Assembly: GCF_001417775.1 (NCBI RefSeq)
Contig: NZ_BBZJ01000021.1
Coordinates: 186,001-250,000, forward strand
Source: Streptomyces sp. TP-A0356
Lineage (GTDB): Bacteria > Actinomycetota > Actinomycetes > Streptomycetales > Streptomycetaceae
Reading direction: 5' to 3'
DNA length: 64,000 bases
Shown here one piece after another: positions 55,340 through 63,095 of the stretch. The notes beneath the pieces were generated by a model. That model was given only the letters and a program-made list of their open reading frames with translations, had not been told where the DNA came from and did not search any database. The position numbers and the translations under genes were made by a program. The first letter of the stretch is position 1; each line of letters starts with the position of its first letter.

Positions 55340-56047
55340 CTAGGTCTCCAGCTCGTCCAGCGCCCCGATCTGCGCCATCAGCCCGAGCCGGTCGTACTGC
55401 CACCAGCCCTCCACGATCTTCCCGTCCTCACCGAAGCGGAAGATGGTCATGCCGGTGATGGCGACGTTCCTGCCCGTGGCCGGGATCCCCAGGAACTCGC
55501 CCGTGTGCCGGGCCTTCCAGGTCCACCGGGTGCAGACCCGGTCGCCCTCGGCGATCTGGTCGTCGATGACGAAAGCGAAGTCGAAGGCGCTGCGCCACAT
55601 CTCTATCTCGCGACGCATCGCGTCCATCCCGATGGTGTCCTGCTCGTTGGCGGGGTCGTGGTCGTGGTAGTTCTCCGCGAGCAGACCGTCGAGCGGTGGC
55701 AGTTCACCCCTCATGGCGAGGATCTCGAAGAACCGCCGGGCGTTCGCCGTGTACAACTGCTCGTCCCGCACCACCTCCAGGTCGGTGAAGGTGGGCCTCT
55801 CCTCGCAGAGCGCGACCATCTCGCGGAAGACCTCGTCGGTCTCGGGGAGGTTCGAGTTCCGCATCGCCTCTTCGTACGACGGGAACTCCACGATCTCGAT
55901 GAAGTGTGAATCGTCGGAGCGGTCCCTGCCGATCACGCTGTGTGTCGCGGTCCGCTTGCCTCTGGTCCGTTCGACCCATGTGTCCATCAGCCGGTTCATC
56001 TCGTCGAATCGGCTGGTCTTGCAGTCGATGAGCTGGACGAAAGTCAT
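55340..56047 (-). CDS. ABM-like plus SnoaL-like two-domain protein
   Basis: 235 residues from the ATG at 56047 (MTFVQLIDCKTSRFDEMN), which follows GGAGG by 7 nt. Residues ~1-90 resemble an antibiotic-biosynthesis-monooxygenase-like dimeric barrel; residues ~100-235 are SnoaL-like (ester cyclase family), with the HDHDP and WWQYDRLGLMAQIG landmarks. Such ester cyclase-type proteins are often misannotated; the substrate is unknown. It is followed by a short-chain dehydrogenase gene on the same strand 168 bp upstream of its start. Confidence 0.8.
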   Translation of the reverse strand: MTFVQLIDCKTSRFDEMNRLMDTWVERTRGKRTATHSVIGRDRSDDSHFIEIVEFPSYEEAMRNSNLPETDEVFREMVALCEERPTFTDLEVVRDEQLYTANARRFFEILAMRGELPPLDGLLAENYHDHDPANEQDTIGMDAMRREIEMWRSAFDFAFVIDDQIAEGDRVCTRWTWKARHTGEFLGIPATGRNVAITGMTIFRFGEDGKIVEGWWQYDRLGLMAQIGALDELET

Positions 56048-56215
56048 GACGCCGCCTCCGGCCCCCCTGGGTCCGGTCAGTACGGCCATTTTCCCACCCG
56101 AGGGGCGGCGTCACCTGTCCTGTCGCGGCTCGTACTTGTGCCGCCGATGTCCTGTGGCGGCTCGTACTCGTGCCGCCGAAGCCGCGGCCTTGGCCGTCGA
56201 AGGCCGCAGCGTGTG

Positions 56216-56989
56216 CTACTGCGGCCCGTACTTGCGCCCCGTCCGCGAGGAGATCCCCCCGAGCAGAGAGCGCGGCGCCACCTTCACCACGCCCATCAGC
56301 GCCTTGTACCGCGGGTCCGGAATGGACAGTGTCTTGCCCCGGGCCAGATCCGTGAGCGCCGTGGCGACCAGCTTGTCCGCATCCAGCCACATCCAGTTCG
56401 GGATGTTGTCCGTGCCCATCCCGGCCCGCGCGTGGAACTCCGTACGGACGAAGCCCGGGCACAGCACCATCAGCCGTACCCCGGACCCGGCCAGATCCCG
56501 CGCCGCGCCCTGCGTGAACTGCACGACCCAGGCCTTGGACGCACCGTACGTACCGCGCGGGACGAAGGCCGCGACCGAGGACACGTTCACGATCCCGCCG
56601 CGGCCGCGCGTGCGCATCGACTCCGCCGCGGCGCTCGTCAACCGCAGCACGGCCTCGCAGTGCACCTTGAGCATCCGCAGCTCGTCGGCCATCGGTACGT
56701 CGAGATAACGGCCCTTGTTGCCGAAGCCGGCGTTGTTGACGAGCAGGTCGACCGGGTTCTTGAGGTCGGACAGACGTGCGGCCACCGCCTCGATGCCCTC
56801 GTCGGTGGCCAGGTCGGCCGTCAGCACCTCCGCCTCGATGCCGTGCCGGTCGTGCAACTCGGTCGCCTGCTCGCGCAGCCGCTTGGTGTCCCGGGCCACC
56901 AGGACGAGGTCATGGCCGTCGGCGGCGAGCCGCCGGGCGAACGCGGCGCCGATGCCCGCGGTCGCTCCCGTAATCAGAGCCGTTGTCAT
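56216..56989 (-). CDS. Short-chain dehydrogenase/reductase
   Basis: 257 residues from the ATG at 56989 (MTTALITGATAGIGAAFARRL). NAD(P)-binding TGATAGIG motif at 7-14, NNAGFG at ~85 and catalytic YGASK at ~150 are intact. Classical SDR of unknown substrate. It and the SnoaL-like gene downstream may be cotranscribed. Confidence 0.92.
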   Translation of the reverse strand: MTTALITGATAGIGAAFARRLAADGHDLVLVARDTKRLREQATELHDRHGIEAEVLTADLATDEGIEAVAARLSDLKNPVDLLVNNAGFGNKGRYLDVPMADELRMLKVHCEAVLRLTSAAAESMRTRGRGGIVNVSSVAAFVPRGTYGASKAWVVQFTQGAARDLAGSGVRLMVLCPGFVRTEFHARAGMGTDNIPNWMWLDADKLVATALTDLARGKTLSIPDPRYKALMGVVKVAPRSLLGGISSRTGRKYGPQ

Positions 56990-57077
56990 GGGCCAACGAT
57001 AGTGACCCGGACGGACAGCGTCCGCTCGCCGGACGGCGCCTCGGCCCGCTCCGCCGCCAACGCTCTTACCCCACAGG

Positions 57078-57752
57078 TCAGTTGCCCGTCGTGTACTTCT
57101 GCGCGTACTCCCGCGCCGTCGCCGCGATCTCCGTGTGCAGCGCGTCACCGGCCGTCAACAGGTGCGGCAGCAGATGCCGTTCCGTCGTGGACGCCCGGAA
57201 CTGGAAGGCGACGGTGACCTCGTGGTCCGGCCGGTGCACGACCTCGATGGGGTCGCCCGCCCGTATCTCACCGGGCACCACCACCCTGAGATAGGCGCCG
57301 GGCGCCCCCTTCCGCGTGAACCGCCTGACCCAGCCGCGCTCACCCAGGTGTTCCTGGAAGGTGCGGCACGGAATCCGCCCGGAGGTGACCTCCAGCACCA
57401 GCTCGGACCCGATGCGCCAGCGCTCGCCGATCCGCGCGCCCGACACGTCCAGCCCCTCCGTGGTGAGGTTCTCGCCGAACGATCCGTTCGGCAGTGCCCG
57501 GCCCAGCTCGCGCTCCCAGCCGTCCAGGTCCTCGCGCGCGACCGCGTACACCGCCTGGTCGTCGCCGCCGTGGTGCCGCAGGTCGCAGACGGCGTCCCCG
57601 GCCACCCCGCTCGCGCCGGTCCCCTTGGGCCCCGGTGCGGTCACCCGCACCGGCCCGTCCACCGGTCGCTTGTCGATGCCGGTCAGGCCCTCCGGCTGGT
57701 CGGTGTAGTCGACGGCCACGGGTCGGCCCAGGTTCAGAGACAGAAGCTTCAT
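57078..57752 (-). CDS. MOSC-domain protein
   Basis: 224 residues. Molybdenum cofactor sulfurase C-terminal (MOSC) domain with the conserved Cys at C129 in GRIPCRTF, GENLTTEGLD and the N-terminal YRGI-like region. Related to YiiM, which handles reduction of N-hydroxylated substrates; true role unknown. Divergent from a LysR regulator 80 bp away, which may control it. Confidence 0.9.
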   Translation of the reverse strand: MKLLSLNLGRPVAVDYTDQPEGLTGIDKRPVDGPVRVTAPGPKGTGASGVAGDAVCDLRHHGGDDQAVYAVAREDLDGWERELGRALPNGSFGENLTTEGLDVSGARIGERWRIGSELVLEVTSGRIPCRTFQEHLGERGWVRRFTRKGAPGAYLRVVVPGEIRAGDPIEVVHRPDHEVTVAFQFRASTTERHLLPHLLTAGDALHTEIAATAREYAQKYTTGN

Positions 57753-57832
57753 GTCCGCACGGTAGGGGATGGGCGGTCAAAGCAGCGACGCATTATTGGC
57801 TCCCGAACCCAAGATTCGCTTATGCTCACAGG

Positions 57833-58729
57833 GTGATCGAGGCCCGTCATCTCCGTGTGCTGCGCGCCGTGGCCGCCACCGGCTCCTTCTCGGCGGCGGG
57901 TCGCGAGCTCGGCTGCACCCAGCCCGCCGTCAGCCAGCAGATGAAGGCTCTGGAGACGTCCGTCGGCACTCCGCTGCTGATCCGCAACGGTCGCGAGATG
58001 CGCCTGACCCAGGCCGGCGAGGCGCTGGTCCGGCACGCGGCGGGCATCCTGGCGGGGCTGACCGCCGCCGAGGAGGAGGTCGCCGCCATCGCCGGCCTCA
58101 GGGCCGGCCGCGTCCGCCTCGTGTCCTTCCCGAGCGGCAGCTCCACGCTCGTCCCCGCCGCGCTCGCCGCACTGCGCGCCGCGCACCCCGGCACCCGGGT
58201 CTCCCTGGAGGAGGCCGAGCCGCCCGAGTCCGTCGAGAAGCTGCGCGCGGGCGACTGCGACATCGCGCTCGCCTTCCGCTACGAGGGCGCCGCGGGTGCC
58301 GAGGAGTGGGACGACCTGGTCGTACGCCCACTGCTCACCGACCGGCTGGTCGGTCTTGTCCCCGAGGGGCACCGGCTGGCACGCGCGGAGTCGGTCGCCA
58401 TCGGTGAACTGTCCGGGGAGCCGTGGATCGCGGGCTGCCCGCGCTGTCGCGGGCAGCTGGTGGAGGTGTGCGAGAGCGCCGGCTTCACGCCCCGCATCGA
58501 CTTCGCGACCGACGACTACCCGGCGGTGGCCGGTCTGGTCGGTGCGGGCCTCGGAGTGGCGGTCCTGCCGCAGCTCGCGATCGAGTCGGTACGTCCGAGG
58601 GGCGCGCGTCCCGTCCGGCTGGAGCCCGTGGTGCGGCGGGAGATCGTCGCCCTCACGCTGCCGGACCTCGCCCATGTGCCGGCGGTCGCGGCGACGCTGG
58701 GGGAACTGGCACGGGCGGCCCTGCGATAG
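57833..58729 (+). CDS. LysR-family transcriptional regulator
   Basis: 298 residues from the GTG at 57833 (MIEARHLRVLRAVAATGSF). Helix-turn-helix at ~2-61 (SFSAAGRELGCTQPAVSQQMKALE) and a periplasmic-binding-like effector domain from ~90. Divergent from the MOSC gene with an 80-bp shared spacer, the usual LysR geometry. The spacer carries a TATGCT -10 about 10 bp before the start, so the leader is very short. Confidence 0.92.
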   Translation: MIEARHLRVLRAVAATGSFSAAGRELGCTQPAVSQQMKALETSVGTPLLIRNGREMRLTQAGEALVRHAAGILAGLTAAEEEVAAIAGLRAGRVRLVSFPSGSSTLVPAALAALRAAHPGTRVSLEEAEPPESVEKLRAGDCDIALAFRYEGAAGAEEWDDLVVRPLLTDRLVGLVPEGHRLARAESVAIGELSGEPWIAGCPRCRGQLVEVCESAGFTPRIDFATDDYPAVAGLVGAGLGVAVLPQLAIESVRPRGARPVRLEPVVRREIVALTLPDLAHVPAVAATLGELARAALR

Positions 58730-58785
58730 GGCGCACTCGACGCCCGAACCGCCTGCCGTGCGGTCGGGCCGCGCTCCTCAAGTCC

Positions 58786-59000
58786 TTGCTTCGCCCCCGT
58801 TGCGTCCCCCGGACCGTCTGCTTCCCCCGGGTCGTCCTCCGCCCCCGATCCGTCCCCCTGGTCGTCCTCCGCCCCCGGTGCGTCCCCCTGGTAGTCCTTC
58901 GCCCCCGATGCGTCCCCTTGGGTGTAGCTCTCCCCCTGGTGCAGCCCCTGGGCTGTCCCTCGCCCCCGATGCAGCCCCCTGGTAGGCCGTCCTTCGCCCC
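58786..59000. repeat. Degenerate minisatellite, ~27-30 bp units
   Basis: Units of the form CGTCC-C/T-CCGCCCCCGATGCGTCCCCCTGGT recur about six to seven times with drift, within a 372-bp gene-free region (58730-59101). On the minus strand a frame encodes RGRRTTRGT-type repeats, but it has no start-site signals and I treat it as non-coding. Confidence 0.65.
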
Positions 59001-59101
59001 TGGAACACCCCCTGACCCCCTAGCGGTACCTCTCCCCGGAGACATCCCTCCCGGAAGGTGTGGGCATTCGACTGCGTGCCCGTCCCTGCAGAAACGTTCT
59101 T

Positions 59102-59434
59102 TCAGCTGTTCGAGGCGGCGGTGCCCCCGCTGGTACTCGACGCCGGCACCAGCCGGTTCCGCGCCCGTCCCATGAGCTCTTCGCGCTCGTCCTCGGTCAG
59201 TCCGCCCCACACGCCGTACGGCTCGCGCACCGCCAGTGCGTGGGCCGCGCACTCCGCGCGTACGGGGCACCTCATGCAGACCTCTTTGGCCGAGTTCTCA
59301 CGAGCGCTCCGGGCCGCGCCGCGCTCGCCCTCCGGATGGAAGAAGAGCGAACTGTCGACCCCGCGGCAGGCCGCATGGAGCTGCCAGTCCCACAGATCCG
59401 CGTTCGGACCGGGAAGGCGGGAGAAATCTGCCAT
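59102..59434 (-). CDS. whiD: WhiB-family iron-sulfur regulator WhiD
   Basis: 110 residues. Four cysteines C23, C53, C56 and C62 would bind a [4Fe-4S] cluster, and GVWGG (~74-78) is the conserved turn before the basic C-terminus. The sequence DLWDWQL-AACRG-DSSLFFHPEGERG matches the WhiD/WhiB3 branch, and its location beside bldM supports that. In S. coelicolor WhiD is needed for late sporulation; in mycobacteria WhiB3 works with the principal sigma factor (family knowledge). Confidence 0.92.
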   Translation of the reverse strand: MADFSRLPGPNADLWDWQLHAACRGVDSSLFFHPEGERGAARSARENSAKEVCMRCPVRAECAAHALAVREPYGVWGGLTEDEREELMGRARNRLVPASSTSGGTAASNS

Positions 59435-59812
59435 TGCGTGTCCCCTTGTTTCCGTTTTGGGCGGATATGTTCCCCCGACCGTACAACGACGATCTTACGA
59501 GATGAAAATATGACTCATTGCGAATCTAGCCCCAGACACCAGCGAACGGGAAGAAAAGCGGCTAAATGGGGCATGGTTGTGGTGAAAGTTCGAGGGTCTG
59601 CCGCGCATGTCTGCAGCGTGTCCGTGCCCTCACGTACAGTGCCGAAGATGGCTTGCTGCACCGTAACTCTTTCGAGTGACCATCGTTGAGAGTGCGGAGG
59701 CGGTTGAAACAACAAGCGCTCGGGCAGGCGTCCGAGGGCGTCGACCGCACAGGTGACGATTCGTACCAGCCTGGAGGCTCAAGGTGACGCGCATCAGCTG
59801 CGGAGGGCGGTC
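59435..59812. promoter_or_regulatory. whiD-bldM divergent control region
   Basis: 378 bp without a gene. It contains an AT-richer patch near 59500-59520 in front of whiD, a sigma-BldN-type promoter for bldM (59662-59689) and the bldM ribosome-binding site GGAGGG. Other short frames have no support. Confidence 0.6.
59662..59689 (+). promoter_or_regulatory. Sigma-BldN-type bldM promoter
   Basis: CGTAAC (59662-59667), a 16-bp spacer and CGTTGA (59684-59689). This agrees with the known sigma-BldN promoter of bldM. It would start transcription near 59697, ~116 nt before the ATG. Confidence 0.8.
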
Positions 59813-60424
59813 ATGACATCCGTCCTCGTCTGCGACGACTCCCCGCTTGCCCGAGAGGCGCTCCGCCGCGCGGTGGCGACCGTGCCCGGCGTCGAGCGTG
59901 TGACGACGGCGGCCAACGGCGAGGAAGTCCTCCGCCGCTGGGGTGCCGACCGCTCGGACCTGATTCTGATGGACGTACGCATGCCCGGTCTGGGCGGCGT
60001 CGAGACCGTGCGGCGGCTGCTGTCCGCGGACCCCGGGGCGCGCATCATCATGCTCACCGTCGCCGAGGACCTGGACGGTGTGGCGCTCGCGGTCGCCGCC
60101 GGCGCGCGCGGCTATCTGCACAAGGACGCCTCGCGCGCGGAGCTGCGGGCGACCGTCACGCAGGCGCTCGCCGATCCGACCTGGCGGCTCGCGCCGCGTC
60201 GGCTGCGCTCGGCCGAGATGGGAGCAGCGCCGACGCTCACCGCGCGTGAGATCCAGGTGCTGGAGGGCATGAGCCACGGCCGCTCCAACGCGGAGATCGG
60301 CCGCGAGCTGTTCCTCTCCGAGGACACCGTGAAGACGCACGCCCGCCGGCTGTTCAAGAAGCTCGGCGCCTCGGACCGCGCGCACGCGGTGGCGCTCGGC
60401 TTCCGGTGGGGCCTGGTCCGTTAA
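59813..60424 (+). CDS. bldM: Orphan response regulator BldM
   Basis: 203 residues from the ATG at 59813 (MTSVLVCDDSPLAREAL), the S. coelicolor length. Receiver domain with D54 (ILMDVRMP) and K104, and a LuxR/NarL-type helix-turn-helix at ~140-200 (LTAREIQVLEGMSHGRSNAEIGREL). BldM controls aerial hyphae and sporulation genes as homodimer or with WhiI. Known to work without phosphorylation at D54. A GGAGGG site precedes the start. Confidence 0.95.
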   Translation: MTSVLVCDDSPLAREALRRAVATVPGVERVTTAANGEEVLRRWGADRSDLILMDVRMPGLGGVETVRRLLSADPGARIIMLTVAEDLDGVALAVAAGARGYLHKDASRAELRATVTQALADPTWRLAPRRLRSAEMGAAPTLTAREIQVLEGMSHGRSNAEIGRELFLSEDTVKTHARRLFKKLGASDRAHAVALGFRWGLVR

Positions 60425-60590
60425 GTGGATCACCGCGGGGGTGTGCGGATCCCCGCCTACCGCAGGGTGGGCGGGGTTGGCAACGGGGCCCGCCGGGTGC
60501 CCGCTGCTCGTTTCGCCGCGGATGCCGCATCCTTGAGGTGTGGAGTTCCTCGGGGACGAGTCGGTCGAGCGGGAGGGGAGGGCGCAGGAG

Positions 60591-61256
60591 ATGAGTTCCG
60601 GCGCACCTGCTCATAACGCTTCGGTGCACAACTACGGACGCGGTGCCACGGATCGGACGACGCCGAGGCACCATGGACCGATGCGCGACGACGAGACAAC
60701 GCTGATCGGTGCGCTCGTCCATCGTGCCGTCGACGGCGACGAGCAGGCGACCCATGACCTGCTCGCCCGTGTTCACCCTCTGGCGCTGCGCTACTGCCGT
60801 ACGCGTCTGTCCCGACTGCCCGGCGACGCGCGCCACTTCGTCGAGGATCTGGCGCAGGAGGTCTGTGTCGCGGTGCTCCTCGCGCTGCCGCGCTACAAGG
60901 ACACCGGGCGTCCCTTCGAGGCGTTCGTCTTCGCGATTGCCGCGCACAAGGTCGCCGATCTGCAGCGCGCGGCGATGCGTCATCCGGGCTCGACGGCGGT
61001 CCCCTCGGACGAGATGCCGGAGCGCCCGGACGATTCGCTGGGGCCCGAGGAACGGGCGCTGCTGAGCAGCGACGCCGAGTGGGCCAAGAAGCTCCTGGCC
61101 AATCTGCCGGAGAACCAGCGCGAGCTGCTGCTGCTGCGCATCGCGGTGGGCTTGACCGCGGAGGAAACGGGTCAGATGTTGGGAATGTCACCGGGAGCGG
61201 TGCGGGTGGCGCAGCACAGGGCGCTGAGCCGGCTGCGGGCGCTCGCCGAGCAGTAG
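60591..61256 (+). CDS. shbA: ECF sigma factor, ShbA/SigD-like
   Basis: 221 residues from the ATG at 60591. Sigma2 region (~60-125, with DLAQEVCVAVLLALPRYKDTG and FVFAIAAHKVADLQR) and sigma4 (~165-220, LLLRIAVGLTAEETGQMLGMSPGAVRVAQHRAL) are clear. Position between bldM and guaB matches S. coelicolor SCO4769/shbA, which directs hrdB transcription, and mycobacterial sigD (also next to guaB). Assignment rests on this synteny and on the fold; no anti-sigma gene is adjacent. Confidence 0.85.
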   Translation: MSSGAPAHNASVHNYGRGATDRTTPRHHGPMRDDETTLIGALVHRAVDGDEQATHDLLARVHPLALRYCRTRLSRLPGDARHFVEDLAQEVCVAVLLALPRYKDTGRPFEAFVFAIAAHKVADLQRAAMRHPGSTAVPSDEMPERPDDSLGPEERALLSSDAEWAKKLLANLPENQRELLLLRIAVGLTAEETGQMLGMSPGAVRVAQHRALSRLRALAEQ

Positions 61257-61443
61257 CGGCCTCCGCCGGGAGCCTGCTCCCACCTCGCCCGCACCCTTGG
61301 CTCACGGGCCGGATGAACAGGCGACCCCCCGTTTCCGTACGAACATACGAGGCCCAGGGTCACCCCGAACCGTGGAATGAGAGACCCGTGCTTCCCGTTA
61401 GCATGGACATCCGCACCGATCAAGGCCATTTGGGGAAGGTGTC

Positions 61444-62949
61444 ATGACTGCCAACGTCGACGGAGTGCCCGAGAAATTCGCGACACTCGGGCTGACCTAC
61501 GACGACGTGCTGCTGCTGCCGGGCGCGTCGGACATGGCGCCCGACCAGATCGACACCACCTCGTACGTCTCCAAGAACGTCCGGGTCAACATCCCGCTCC
61601 TGTCCGCCGCCATGGACAAGGTCACCGAGTCGCGCATGGCGATCGCGATGGCCCGCCAGGGCGGCGTCGGCGTACTGCACCGCAACCTGTCGATCGAGGA
61701 CCAGGCCAACCAGGTCGACCTGGTCAAGCGCTCCGAGTCCGGCATGGTGGCCAACCCGATCACCATCCACCCGGACGCCACGCTCGCCGAGGCCGACGCC
61801 CTGTGCGGCAAGTTCCGCATCAGCGGCGTCCCGGTCACCGACAACGCCGGCAAGCTGCTGGGCATCGTCACCAACCGCGACATGGCCTTCGAGAGCGACC
61901 GCTCCCGTCGGGTGCGCGAGGTCATGACCCCGATGCCCCTGGTCACCGGCAAGGTCGGCATCTCCGGCGACGAGGCCATCGAGCTGCTGCGCCGTCACAA
62001 GATCGAGAAGCTTCCGCTGGTCGACGACGCGGGTGTCCTCAAGGGCCTGATCACGGTCAAGGACTTCGTGAAGGCGGAGAAGTACCCGAACGCCGCCAAG
62101 GACGCCGAGGGCCGCCTGCTCGTCGGTGCCGCGGTGGGCGTGGCGGGCGACGCCTTCGAGCGCGCCCAGGCCCTCATCGAGGCGGGCGTCGACTTCATCG
62201 TCGTCGACACCGCGCACGGCCACTCCCGGCTGGTCGGCGACATGGTCGCCAAGATCAAGTCGAACTCCTCGGGCGTCGACGTCATCGGCGGCAACATCGC
62301 CACCCGCGAGGGCGCCCAGGCGCTCATCGACTCCGGCGTGGACGGAATCAAGGTCGGCGTCGGCCCCGGCTCCATCTGCACGACCCGCGTGGTCGCCGGC
62401 ATCGGCGTCCCCCAGGTGACCGCCATCTACGAGGCGTCGCTCGCGGCGCGGGAGGCCGGTGTCCCGGTCATCGGCGACGGTGGTCTGCAGTACTCCGGCG
62501 ACATCGCGAAGGCCCTGGTCGCGGGCGCCGACACGGTGATGCTGGGCTCGCTGCTCGCCGGCTGCGAGGAGTCGCCCGGCGAGCTCCTCTTCATCAACGG
62601 CAAGCAGTTCAAGTCGTACCGCGGCATGGGCTCCCTGGGCGCCATGCAGTCCCGTGGCGACCGCAGGTCCTTCTCCAAGGACCGCTACTTCCAGGAGCGC
62701 ATCGCCTCCGACGACGAGCTGATCCCCGAGGGCATCGAGGGGCAGGTGCCCTACCGCGGCCCGCTCTCCTCGGTCGTCCACCAGCTGATCGGCGGCCTGC
62801 GCCAGTCGATGTTCTACGTCGGCGGCAGGACCGTTCCGGAGCTGCAGGCCAAGGGCCAGTTCGTGCGGATCACGTCCGCGGGCCTCAAGGAGAGCCACCC
62901 GCACGACATCCAGATGACGGTCGAGGCGCCGAACTACAGCAAGAGCTGA
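61444..62949 (+). CDS. guaB: Inosine-5'-monophosphate dehydrogenase
   Basis: 501 residues. It oxidises IMP to XMP, the first committed GTP step. Catalytic C312 is in GSICTTR; the CBS regulatory pair spans ~100-215; DGGLQYSGD and the flap RGMGS-type loop follow. GGGGAAGG lies 5 nt before the ATG. A short spacer with a terminator hairpin separates it from a related gene. Confidence 0.97.
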   Translation: MTANVDGVPEKFATLGLTYDDVLLLPGASDMAPDQIDTTSYVSKNVRVNIPLLSAAMDKVTESRMAIAMARQGGVGVLHRNLSIEDQANQVDLVKRSESGMVANPITIHPDATLAEADALCGKFRISGVPVTDNAGKLLGIVTNRDMAFESDRSRRVREVMTPMPLVTGKVGISGDEAIELLRRHKIEKLPLVDDAGVLKGLITVKDFVKAEKYPNAAKDAEGRLLVGAAVGVAGDAFERAQALIEAGVDFIVVDTAHGHSRLVGDMVAKIKSNSSGVDVIGGNIATREGAQALIDSGVDGIKVGVGPGSICTTRVVAGIGVPQVTAIYEASLAAREAGVPVIGDGGLQYSGDIAKALVAGADTVMLGSLLAGCEESPGELLFINGKQFKSYRGMGSLGAMQSRGDRRSFSKDRYFQERIASDDELIPEGIEGQVPYRGPLSSVVHQLIGGLRQSMFYVGGRTVPELQAKGQFVRITSAGLKESHPHDIQMTVEAPNYSKS

Positions 62950-62984
62950 TCCACGCGCGCGTGAAGCGCGGGTGGAGCACGTCA

Positions 62985-63016
62985 GAGGGCGGCCCGGAGG
63001 TTCCGGGACCGCCCTC
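62985..63016 (+). terminator. Terminator after guaB
   Basis: GAGGGCGGCCCGG-AGGTT-CCGGGACCGCCCTC, stem of about 13 bp with one offset base, 36 bp past the guaB stop. Confidence 0.7.
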
Positions 63017-63095
63017 CTCGCGCCTCCGGGGCGACCGTCGCCTGCCCGTCGGCGATACTGGAAGACGCTGAAACGCAGAGGGAAAGGCCACAGAC

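Noticed and set aside
58653..59270. 205-codon minus-strand frame over the minisatellite
   Set aside because: It consists of Arg/Gly/Thr repeats encoded by the repeat units and crosses the whiD 3' region; no initiation signal was found.
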